Below, in pieces: positions 1 to 6,566 of a stretch of 10,542 bases of DNA. The stretch comes from Acidobacteriota bacterium (GTDB lineage: Bacteria > Acidobacteriota > Terriglobia > Terriglobales > Acidobacteriaceae), in assembly GCA_021811745.1 (NCBI GenBank), contig JAJZNH010000499.1, forward strand, positions 1-10,542, read 5' to 3'. The notes under the pieces were generated by a model, which was not told where the DNA came from, did no database searches, and saw only the letters and a program-made list of their open reading frames with translations. The translations under genes and the position numbers were made by a program. Every line of letters begins with the position of its first letter. The first letter of the stretch is position 1.

Positions 1-576
1 CGAGCTCGAACTCTCACCTCCGCCGCCGCCCGAAGAGCTGAAGCCGCCTTGCGAAGCCGCTTGCCGGATTCCGATGTTGACGCCATTCGCAAATCCGCCG
101 GCGTTGGTGCGCGCGAGATCTGTTTGCGCAATGGGGAAGTTATAGCGGAAATAAGCGAGATCGAGGTTATTCTCGATGGCCAGAGCGATTGCATCGCGCA
201 TTGAAAGATAAAGCCTTCCACCGCGAATGAGGGAGTAAAGCAGTGGCGCGTTCGTGAGATTGGGTGGAGGCACAGTAACCGGCATATAAGGCGAAAAGGG
301 ATTATGCGAGTGCGGCATCGGTATGAAAAACGGCGGCGGCTGAATAACCGGAGGATGCGTCTGCGCCTGCTGCATCGCTTGCGCCAGCGAGAGAGGCGCC
401 GCCGCGGCGCGGCTCATGGCCGGCACCGGCGCCGCCGGAGGCAGCACGGCCCCCACGCTGACAGGCGCAGGTTGCGTCGCTCCAGGCTGCGCGGCCAGCG
501 CCAGGCTCACCTGCAATAGAAGAATCGCGGCGGATGTCTCGGCGTATCTACGCAATCTCGTCTTCACGTTTTTCAC
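1..576 (-). CDS. TolC-family outer-membrane efflux protein, 3'-truncated by the window edge
   Basis: First 192 residues of a probable outer-membrane factor, the exit duct of a tripartite pump; the rest lies beyond the left edge. The frame is open throughout. GTG at 576 is the best start: it overlaps the ATPase stop (GTGA) and has AAGGAGGG nine bases upstream. Residues 1-28 form a signal peptide (basic KTRLRR, hydrophobic AAILLLQVSLALA, likely cut near Ala28/Ala29). A Pro/Ala-rich extension of about 90 residues follows, including IQPPPFFIPMPHSHNPFSPY (78-97). The TolC helix motif appears at 122-140 (LYLSMRDAIALAIENNLDL), then YNFPIAQTDLARTNAGG. A shorter similar stretch, PLSLAQAMQQAQTHPPV (61-77), sits earlier. 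The visible part ends in a Gly/Ser run (GGGGGESSSS). Recognition rests on that motif and the context with adaptor and ATPases; the barrel and most of the coiled coil are not in view. Confidence 0.85.
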   Translation of the reverse strand, partial: MKNVKTRLRRYAETSAAILLLQVSLALAAQPGATQPAPVSVGAVLPPAAPVPAMSRAAAAPLSLAQAMQQAQTHPPVIQPPPFFIPMPHSHNPFSPYMPVTVPPPNLTNAPLLYSLIRGGRLYLSMRDAIALAIENNLDLAYFRYNFPIAQTDLARTNAGGFANGVNIGIRQAASQGGFSSSGGGGGESSSS

Positions 577-1277
577 TTGGAGCTGCCCTCCTTGGTTTTT
601 TCCGTTGGCGTCCGGTCGCCGGTGACCCAGCCGTCGTGCAGTTCCACTATGCGCTTGCTGTAGCGCGCGTTCTCTTCCGAGTGCGTCACCTGCACGATGG
701 TCGTGCCCTGGCGGTTAAGTTCGCAGAAGAGTTCCATGATCTCGCGGGCCTGAGCGGAGTGCAGATTGCCGGTGGGCTCGTCGGCCAACAAAAGCGCTGG
801 CGCGTGCACCACCGCGCGCGCGATACCTACCAGTTGCTGCTGACCGCCGGAGAGCTGGGACGGATACAGATCCTTCTTGGCCACGATCCGGAAGCGGTCG
901 AGAATGTCTGCCACCATCCCCTGCCTCTTCTTCGCGGGCAGGTTCTTGTAGGAGAGCGGCAGGTCGATGTTCTCGGCCACAGTGAGGTCGTCGAGCAGAT
1001 GATAGCTCTGGAAGACCATGCCCGTGCGCTGGCGTGCCAGGTCGGCGCGCTGTTTGCGATTGAGCGTGTGCACAGGCGTTTCGCCAAACCAGTACTCGCC
1101 CCGCCAGCCGTCGTCGAGCAGGGCCAGCACGTTCAGCAGCGACGACTTCCCTGCCCCGGAAGGCCCCATGACGGTGACAAACTCGCCCTCACGGATCGTC
1201 AGCTCGATGCGCCGCAGCACCCAGGTTTCAGTGTAGCCGTTCTTATAACTTCGTTCCACGTTTTTTAGGTCAATCAT
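573..1277 (-). CDS. MacB/LolD-type ABC transporter ATP-binding protein with altered signature and D-loop
   Basis: Cytoplasmic ATPase of 234 residues, starting MIDLKNVERSYKNG and expected to energise MacB/FtsX-type permeases. Motifs: Walker A GPSGAGKSS (38-46), Q-loop Gln90 (VFQSYHLL), signature LSGGQQQLVGIARA (142-155), Walker B LLLADE (162-167), H-loop His199 (QVTHS). Two positions differ from the other ATPase in the operon: the usual Arg after LSGGQQQ is Leu149, and the D-loop reads GNLHS rather than GNLDS, placing His173 where Asp is normal. Walker A Lys, Walker B Asp-Glu and the H-loop His are all kept, so ATP binding and hydrolysis look possible. The polar tail TPTEKTKEGSSK is probably disordered. 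It follows permease C by 139 bases with a weak ribosome binding site, and its stop overlaps the TolC-family start by four bases (GTGA), implying translational coupling. It could form homodimers or a heterodimer with the first ATPase. Confidence 0.93.
   Translation of the reverse strand: MIDLKNVERSYKNGYTETWVLRRIELTIREGEFVTVMGPSGAGKSSLLNVLALLDDGWRGEYWFGETPVHTLNRKQRADLARQRTGMVFQSYHLLDDLTVAENIDLPLSYKNLPAKKRQGMVADILDRFRIVAKKDLYPSQLSGGQQQLVGIARAVVHAPALLLADEPTGNLHSAQAREIMELFCELNRQGTTIVQVTHSEENARYSKRIVELHDGWVTGDRTPTEKTKEGSSK
586..593 (-). promoter_or_regulatory. Ribosome binding site of the TolC-family gene, inside the ATPase 3' end
   Basis: Coding-strand AAGGAGGG lies nine bases before a GTG at 576 and within the last codons of the ATPase gene. 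It supports the non-ATG start at 576 over the second in-frame GTG at 567, which would be 18 bases away. Confidence 0.75.
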
Positions 1278-1290
1278 AGTGTTCGCATAT

Positions 1291-1294
1291 CTCC
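1291..1294 (-). promoter_or_regulatory. Weak ribosome binding site of the second ATPase gene
   Basis: Coding-strand GGAG lies 13 bases before the ATG at 1277, longer than the usual spacing and weaker than the sites of the other genes in the window. This gene may therefore be translated less efficiently than its neighbours. Confidence 0.4.
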
Positions 1295-1312
1295 GATCTC
1301 AAAAGCGAAGGT

Positions 1313-1371
1313 CCTGAATTTCTGTCCGCTTGGATTTGTACTGCCCGGGCGCCCCAAGTCCGAATTTCAGG
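1313..1371. repeat. Nested imperfect inverted repeat between permease C and ATPase 2
   Basis: Arms CCTGAATTTC (1313-1322) and GAATTTCAGG (1362-1371) pair at nine of ten positions. An inner pair CTTGG (1329-1333) with CCAAG (1354-1358) nests within, and the loop contains the palindrome GCCCGGGC. The right arm also overlaps the 10-base palindrome TCAGGCCTGA (1367-1376). It fills much of the 139-base gap. No U-run on the coding strand marks it as an intrinsic terminator. Confidence 0.5.
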
Positions 1372-1416
1372 CCTGAGGGCGCGAAGCTGACGAAGCGAAT
1401 TGATGCGGTCAGAAGT

Positions 1417-3909
1417 CTATTCGGTCCGAAGCGCCTCCATGGGTTCAATGGCCGCAGCGCGCCGGGCGGGAATCACGGACGCCGCGAGCGCCATGACAAA
1501 GATCAGCAGCGCCGCCAGAATAATGATGGCGGGGTCTAAAGGATGGACCTCAAATAAAAGCGAGCGGAGCATGCGCGTGGCAAACAATGCGGCGCCCACG
1601 CCCAGGGCGCAGCCAAGCAGCGCCAACCGCGCGCCTGAGCTAACAATCAGTTGCAAAATGTGCATGCGCCGACCGCCCAGCGCGAGCCGGATCGCCATCT
1701 CCTGTGTACGGAGGGCGGTGGAGAATGCGACCAGGCTATAAATTCCCAGCAGCGCCAGCAGTAGCGCCGCGGCAGCAAAGCTGGAGACGAGGGCGGCGTT
1801 GAAGCGGCGCGGGGCCTCACTTAGGCTTACTACGCGATCCATCGATCTCACGTCGATGAGCGGAAGCTGCGGATCGATGGAGCGAACCGTGGCACGCAGC
1901 GTACTTGCCATTTGCTCGGGCGGCAACGCGGTACGCAATACAATGAAGCCGCTCTGCGCAGTGAGCGCATCCGCAGGCATCAGTGAGCCAAATGAAGCCG
2001 CGTTTTGGCTGGAGGGCTGATAAATCTGGTACCTGGTGGCCTCTGCGGCTGAAGTCTGCTTGATGTCGCCGATCTCGCCGACCACGGTCATCCAGGGTGT
2101 GGGCGTCTCCTTCATGCCCCAGCGCACGCGCTTGCCGATAGGGTCCTGACCGGGCCAAAAGTGTGAGGCGAGCGCGTGGTTGACGACGCAGACCAACGGC
2201 GATTTCGCGTTGTCGGCCTTGGCAAACACACGCCCGCGCAGCAGCGGAATCCCCGCCGCATGGAAGTAATCGCCCATCACCTGGGAGGGCCAGGAAAGAT
2301 TCAAAGTAGAAGCACCCTTGGGCGCAACGTAACCGTCGGCCACGAATGCGGTGCTGCCGTCGATCCCCGAGGCAGGCAGATACGACGTGACACCTACGGT
2401 CGCAACGCCCGGCAATTGCTTAAGTTTGCTAAGCAATTCGTCATTGAATGTGTCGATGGCGGCCTGTGTCGAGTATTGCCTCTGGGGTAGGTTATAGTCC
2501 GCGGTCAACCTATGATCGGTGTGAAAACCCAGATCAACGTTACGCAGCTTCTCAAAGCTGCGCAGCAGCAGACCGGAAGCGATCAGCAGCACGAGGGCTA
2601 CGGCAATCTCGGCCGCCACCAGCGCCGAGCGCAGCCGCGCGTGGCTGCCGCCCGCAGTGCCCGTGCGCCCGCCTTCCTTCAGAGCCTCGTTCACGGCCGT
2701 GCGCGCGGCGGCGAATGCGGGGACCAAGCCGCATAGCAGGCCGGTGAGAAGGGCTGCGCCGAGTGCAAAGACCACCACATGCCAATCCAGACGGATGGAC
2801 TGGACGCGGGGCAGCGTCTCCGGCAAAAGGCTGACGCCCGCGTGCAGCGCTACAGCAGCCAACCCCAATCCAAGAAGCCCTCCAGAGGCGCTAAGCGTCA
2901 GGGTCTCAATCAGCGCCTGGCGGACCACGTCCGCGCCGCTGGCGCCTAGCGCCAGGCGCACGGCGATCTCCTGCCGGCGGCGCAGCACACGCACCAGCAA
3001 CAATCCGGCGAGATTGGCGCAGGCGATGAACAGCACCACGGCCACGGCTAGAAACAGCATACGCAGCAACGGACGAGCCTGCGCCACTGTGTCTTCGGCC
3101 AGAGGACGAACCACGGCGCGGATACTCAGGCTGTTCATGAAAGCGGGAAAGTTGCGCGTAATTTGTTGCGCCACGCGCTCGGCAGCCTGCTGCGCCTGCG
3201 CGGGGCTCACACCCGGCTCGAGCCGCCCCACCATCCCGCAGCACCAACTGGCCGCGCCCGTTGTCATTTCATCGTGCGTGGGGCTCAGCGGCGTCCACAG
3301 GCGGCTCTGGTCCATCTGGCCGGGGACGAGCGGGAACTCGAACTCCCGCGGCATCACGCCGATAATCTGGTAGGTTTTGCGGTTGAGTTCGATCGTGTGC
3401 CCTACAATGTGCGGATCGTTATGGAAGCGGCTATGCCACATCGCGTAGCTGATCACGGCTACCTGCTGGCTGGTGTCGTCCTCCTGCTGTGTAAAGGTGC
3501 GGCCCATCAGGGGCGCCACACCCAGCAGGGGAAAGATGCTGGCCGTGACTCGCGCCGCGCTGATCTCGGCCGGCGCGCCCGCGCCGGAAAGCTCGTAGCC
3601 CGTCCGTTCATATCCACCCAAGGCGGCGAAGCCCCGCGTGTCGCGCTCGTAGGTGAGGATCTCCGGAATGGTCACGCCCACCTCGCCGTTGCCACCTACA
3701 TTTGCGCCCTGCAAAATATCCGACAGCACCACCAGCCGGCCGGGATCGGCAAACGGCAAGGGCCGCAGCAGCACACCCTCGACGATGGAGAAGATCGCCG
3801 TAGTGGCGCCGATGCCGAAGGCCAGCGTGAGCACCGCGGTGAGCGCAAACCCGGGGGACTTGCGCAACTGGCGCAGCGCGAACCGGAGGTCGAAAAAGAA
3901 CGAATTCAT
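1417..3909 (-). CDS. ADOP-family ABC permease C (duplicated MacB_PCD/FtsX)
   Basis: Inner-membrane permease of 830 residues, the longest of the three. It begins MNSFFFDLRFALRQLRKSPGF, then TM1 (about 21-45); periplasmic domain 1 (about 46-280); TM2-TM4 (about 282-400), with cytoplasmic motif QEIAVRLALGASGADVVRQ (313-331); TM5 (about 429-450); periplasmic domain 2 (about 451-705); TM6-TM8 (about 706-815), with motif QEMAIRLALGGRRMHIL (736-752). It ends RRAAAIEPMEALRTE. Periplasmic domain 1 has adjacent cysteines (SWCCGM, 221-226) that A and B lack at the corresponding place (NHWLQSVARL and SFLNVLAVL). The start at 3909 is supported by AGGAG eight bases upstream. It stands apart from permease B by 197 bases holding inverted repeats, and from the second ATPase by 139 bases, so it may be expressed or processed separately. 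It may pair mainly with the downstream ATPase; that is inference from position. Confidence 0.93.
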   Translation of the reverse strand: MNSFFFDLRFALRQLRKSPGFALTAVLTLAFGIGATTAIFSIVEGVLLRPLPFADPGRLVVLSDILQGANVGGNGEVGVTIPEILTYERDTRGFAALGGYERTGYELSGAGAPAEISAARVTASIFPLLGVAPLMGRTFTQQEDDTSQQVAVISYAMWHSRFHNDPHIVGHTIELNRKTYQIIGVMPREFEFPLVPGQMDQSRLWTPLSPTHDEMTTGAASWCCGMVGRLEPGVSPAQAQQAAERVAQQITRNFPAFMNSLSIRAVVRPLAEDTVAQARPLLRMLFLAVAVVLFIACANLAGLLLVRVLRRRQEIAVRLALGASGADVVRQALIETLTLSASGGLLGLGLAAVALHAGVSLLPETLPRVQSIRLDWHVVVFALGAALLTGLLCGLVPAFAAARTAVNEALKEGGRTGTAGGSHARLRSALVAAEIAVALVLLIASGLLLRSFEKLRNVDLGFHTDHRLTADYNLPQRQYSTQAAIDTFNDELLSKLKQLPGVATVGVTSYLPASGIDGSTAFVADGYVAPKGASTLNLSWPSQVMGDYFHAAGIPLLRGRVFAKADNAKSPLVCVVNHALASHFWPGQDPIGKRVRWGMKETPTPWMTVVGEIGDIKQTSAAEATRYQIYQPSSQNAASFGSLMPADALTAQSGFIVLRTALPPEQMASTLRATVRSIDPQLPLIDVRSMDRVVSLSEAPRRFNAALVSSFAAAALLLALLGIYSLVAFSTALRTQEMAIRLALGGRRMHILQLIVSSGARLALLGCALGVGAALFATRMLRSLLFEVHPLDPAIIILAALLIFVMALAASVIPARRAAAIEPMEALRTE

Positions 3910-3917
3910 CTCTGCTT

Positions 3918-3922
3918 CTCCT
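3918..3922 (-). promoter_or_regulatory. Ribosome binding site fixing the start of permease C
   Basis: Coding-strand AGGAG, eight bases before the ATG at 3909. The in-frame ATG at 3975 would add 22 polar residues before the family N-terminus and is not matched in permeases A and B, so 3909 is preferred. Confidence 0.8.
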
Positions 3923-4001
3923 GGCGAGGGGCCTATCAGCCCGCGGTGCAAGTTGCTCTTGATCGAGCTCGGCAAAAGTGATGCCTGCTCACAGATCAGT
4001 T

Positions 4002-4080
4002 TTGAAAGGGCACGGCCAAATCCGTGCCGTCAAAGTCAACAAAACTATCGGGGCGATGGCCCCTGAAGGATGTCTTTCAA
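4002..4080. repeat. Three-arm inverted-repeat element (REP-like) between permeases B and C
   Basis: Outer arms TTGAAAG (4002-4008) and CTTTCAA (4074-4080) are perfect inverted repeats. They enclose two perfect hairpins: GGCACGG (4009-4015) with CCGTGCC (4022-4028) around a 6-base loop, and GGGGC (4050-4054) with GCCCC (4059-4063) around GATG. The first hairpin sits directly against the outer arm. The whole could fold as a three-way junction. From memory, paired hairpins of this kind (GGCACGG..CCGTGCC then GGGGC..GCCCC) recur between genes in acidobacterial genomes; I cannot check that here. No open reading frame fits the element. Confidence 0.65.
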
Positions 4081-4106
4081 CGCCATTGGCGCTTCGTCAA
4101 GCGTTG
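4078..4106. repeat. Competing hairpins immediately after the permease B stop codon
   Basis: Three mutually exclusive pairings fit in 29 bases: CAACGC (4078-4083) with GCGTTG (4101-4106); CGCTT (4090-4094) with AAGCG (4099-4103) around a CGTC loop; and the palindrome CGCCATTGGCG (4081-4091). On the coding strand the structure begins right after TAA and is not followed by a U-run, so a mRNA-stability or processing element is more likely than an intrinsic terminator. Confidence 0.45.
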
Positions 4107-6548
4107 TTATTCAATCCGCAAAGCCTCCATCGGTTCAACTGCCGCAGCGCGCCGCGCGGGCAAATAGCAAGCTGCCAGCGCCACCGCGCAGAGCACAGCT
4201 GAGACGGTGACGAAGGTAAGCCAGTCAGTGGCGCCCACACCAAAGAGCAATCCGCGCAGGAAGCGCGTAACGGCGAAGGAAACCACCAATCCTCCGGCAA
4301 GCCCCATGAGGACCAGTCTCAAACCCTGCCGCAAGATATGCCGGAGCACATCGCCGCGTGCAGCGCCCAGCGCCATACGAATGCCGATCTCGTGGGTTCG
4401 CTGCTTGGCAGTGTAGGCAATCACGCCGTAAATGCCCACCGCGGCCAGCATCATGGCCAGCAATCCGAAGGAGCCGGCCAAGGCCACGGCGATGCGCTCG
4501 AAGACACTTCCCATCTGCATACTCTGCCGCAGCGTGGTCACTCCGTAGAGCGGCAAATTGGGATTGAGATCGTGGACAGTGCGCTCAATCGCGGAATCGA
4601 ACGCCGCCGGATCCCCGTTCACGCGCACATGCAGGATGAGCTTGCTTCCGAAGCGCTGGAACAGCGGCGTAAGGATCAGCGGCGCGGAATCGTACACCAG
4701 ACGGCGGTATTTGGCGTTGGCCGCCACGCCTACCACCGTGTACGAGTAGCTGCCGTCCTGAACACGTTTGCCGATGGCGTCCTGGCCCGGCCAGTAGCGG
4801 TTCACAAAAGCCTGATTCACGATAGCCACGCGCTGCGAACCGGCGTTATCGGCATCGGTAAAGCCGCGGCCCTCCACGAGCGGCGTGCGCATCGTCTTCA
4901 GGTAGTCCGGCCCGACGATGCCTCTGTCAACTTCCATGGTTTCGTGCCGATGAGGCACGTAGCCCTCCGGCATCACGCCCTCGGAGTGAATCGTAAAGCT
5001 GAGCGGCGAAAAGTCGGCCAGCGTGGCGGCTTGAACGCCGGGCAGCGCCTTCACGCGCGCCAGCAGTTGGCGATCGAACTCCCAGCCCTTCGTAGCGGAG
5101 TAACTGAAGGGACTGAGATCGAAGGTGGCCAGATAAACGTGGTTGGGATCGAAGCCGGGATCGGCTTCCTGCGCCTTTCTCAGGCTGCGCACAAACAGCC
5201 CCGCGCAGGCCAGCAGCACCAACGACAGCGCCACCTGCGTAACCACCAGCCCTGAAGCCAGGCGCGACTTGTGCAGCCCGCCCGCGGCGCTCAGCGTCTC
5301 GTCCTTGAGCACCGTCACCGGAGAAAGAGCCGAGGCGCGCAGCGCCGGCGCCACGCCCGAGACCACGGCGGTCAAAGCCGAGATGAGGAACGTAGCCAGC
5401 ATCACCGCGCCGCCCACCTTGCCGTTGATATCGAGAGGAAGAGCAGCGGTCGGAGGCAAAAAAGAGCCCAGCAACCGCGCCGTCCATCCCGTGGCTACCA
5501 GGGCCGTTGCGCCGCCCAACAGCGCCACAATCGTGTTCTCCACCATGAGCTGGCGGACCAGCCTCCACCGGCTCGACCCCAGCGACAGCCGGATCGCCCA
5601 CTCGCGGCGCCGCGAGACCGCGCGCACCAGCAGCAGATTAGCCACATTGGCGCAGGCCAGCAGCAGCAGAACCCCCGCCAGCGCCAGCAGAATCGGCAGC
5701 GTCCCCGCGAAATACACGTTGGCCCCAAACGGCGAGCGCCACAGCGGGTCGAGCGAGATCTGGTTGTTGCCGCGATGCGCATCCGGGTAGCGAGCCACGA
5801 GGCGCTGCATGATCGTGCTCGCTTCGCTCTGCGCCTGCTGGCGGCTGACGCCTGGGCGCAGCACCGCCAGCACGTTGAGAAACGACTGGCTGCGATCTTC
5901 CAGCGGATGCCAGTTCCACACCTCGCCTATATCTCCCAGGGGCAGAAAAATGTCCTCCTTCAACCCCGGCGCGCACCCGGTGAAACCCTTGGGCGCTACC
6001 CCCACAATCGTGAACCGGTGCAGGTTGATCTCGATCGGCTTTCCAATGATGTTGGGATCGCCTCCGAAATGGCTTTGCCACAACCCGTAGCCCAGCACGG
6101 CCACAGGATTGCTTCCCGCTTCGTTGGCACGCGTCAACAGCAGGCTTCGCCCCAGAATGGGATGCACCCCGAGCACCTCAAAGTAATTCGCTGTGACCAG
6201 GTCCCCGTAGATCCGCTCGGGCATCCCCATACCGGTGATCGAAACAAAGTCCTCATGATAGGCCAGCATCCCGGAGAAGGACTTCGCCTGTGCCCGCAGG
6301 TCGACGAAATCCGGATACGAAAACGGCGGCTGCGGACTTTCGCTGCGCTCGCCGCGCATGATGGTCACCATCTCTGAGGTACGCGCTCCCCCGTGCACGG
6401 AGTTGAACAGCGTTCCGCTGATCCAGCTCAGGATCGTACTGTTAGCGGCGATGCCCAGCGCCAGCGTCAGCACCGCGAGGAACGTAAACCCCGGCGACTT
6501 GCGCAACTGCCGCAGCGCGTAGCCGATGTCCTGCCACAGGTTGTTCAT
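4107..6548 (-). CDS. ADOP-family ABC permease B (duplicated MacB_PCD/FtsX)
   Basis: Inner-membrane permease of 813 residues, a divergent paralogue of its two neighbours. The N-terminus has the shared motif ALRQLRKSPGF (11-21) leading into TM1 (about 20-44). Then: periplasmic domain 1 about 45-281; TM2-TM4 about 283-402, with cytoplasmic motif REWAIRLSLGSSRWRLVRQ (315-333); TM5 about 431-453; periplasmic domain 2 about 454-684, containing the family stretch NRYWPGQDAIGKRV (583-596); TM6-TM8 about 686-796, with motif HEIGIRMALGAARGDVLR (719-736). It ends RRAAAVEPMEALRIE. Both halves look complete, with no frameshift. The start has AAGGAGG four bases upstream. Eighteen bases separate it from permease A, but 197 bases of structured DNA follow before permease C. 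Its last codons share 34 of 38 bases with the end of permease C. It presumably works with one or both neighbouring ATPases; this is inferred from position. Confidence 0.93.
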   Translation of the reverse strand: MNNLWQDIGYALRQLRKSPGFTFLAVLTLALGIAANSTILSWISGTLFNSVHGGARTSEMVTIMRGERSESPQPPFSYPDFVDLRAQAKSFSGMLAYHEDFVSITGMGMPERIYGDLVTANYFEVLGVHPILGRSLLLTRANEAGSNPVAVLGYGLWQSHFGGDPNIIGKPIEINLHRFTIVGVAPKGFTGCAPGLKEDIFLPLGDIGEVWNWHPLEDRSQSFLNVLAVLRPGVSRQQAQSEASTIMQRLVARYPDAHRGNNQISLDPLWRSPFGANVYFAGTLPILLALAGVLLLLACANVANLLLVRAVSRRREWAIRLSLGSSRWRLVRQLMVENTIVALLGGATALVATGWTARLLGSFLPPTAALPLDINGKVGGAVMLATFLISALTAVVSGVAPALRASALSPVTVLKDETLSAAGGLHKSRLASGLVVTQVALSLVLLACAGLFVRSLRKAQEADPGFDPNHVYLATFDLSPFSYSATKGWEFDRQLLARVKALPGVQAATLADFSPLSFTIHSEGVMPEGYVPHRHETMEVDRGIVGPDYLKTMRTPLVEGRGFTDADNAGSQRVAIVNQAFVNRYWPGQDAIGKRVQDGSYSYTVVGVAANAKYRRLVYDSAPLILTPLFQRFGSKLILHVRVNGDPAAFDSAIERTVHDLNPNLPLYGVTTLRQSMQMGSVFERIAVALAGSFGLLAMMLAAVGIYGVIAYTAKQRTHEIGIRMALGAARGDVLRHILRQGLRLVLMGLAGGLVVSFAVTRFLRGLLFGVGATDWLTFVTVSAVLCAVALAACYLPARRAAAVEPMEALRIE

Positions 6549-6552
6549 CGCG

Positions 6553-6559
6553 CCTCCTT
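6553..6559 (-). promoter_or_regulatory. Ribosome binding site of permease B
   Basis: Coding-strand AAGGAGG lies in the 18-base gap after the permease A stop codon, four bases before the ATG at 6548. It is a strong site and indicates separate but closely coupled translation. Confidence 0.75.
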
Positions 6560-6566
6560 GCGCCAG

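Noticed and set aside
534..1268. Plus-strand reading frame (244 codons) opposite the second ATPase
   Set aside because: Antisense to an ATPase with intact Walker motifs; no independent evidence for coding.
1274..1288. Four-codon mini reading frame (ATG CGA ACA CTA TGA) whose stop overlaps the ATPase 2 start
   Set aside because: GGAG is only two bases from its ATG, too close for normal initiation, and such a short frame arises easily by chance.
3910..3975. Longer start for permease C
   Set aside because: The 22 extra residues do not fit the family N-terminus, and AGGAG is correctly placed for the ATG at 3909.
3910..4106. Promoter for permease C (coding-strand TTGACT and TTGACG boxes in the gap)
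   Set aside because: I found no suitably spaced -10 element after either box; they lie in or next to the hairpin element.
5271..6377. Long plus-strand reading frame (368 codons) opposite permease B
   Set aside because: It lies wholly antisense to a well-supported permease, its product is a run of Arg/Gln/His-rich low-complexity sequence, and it shows no domain or ribosome binding site. This is the expected shadow of a GC-rich gene.
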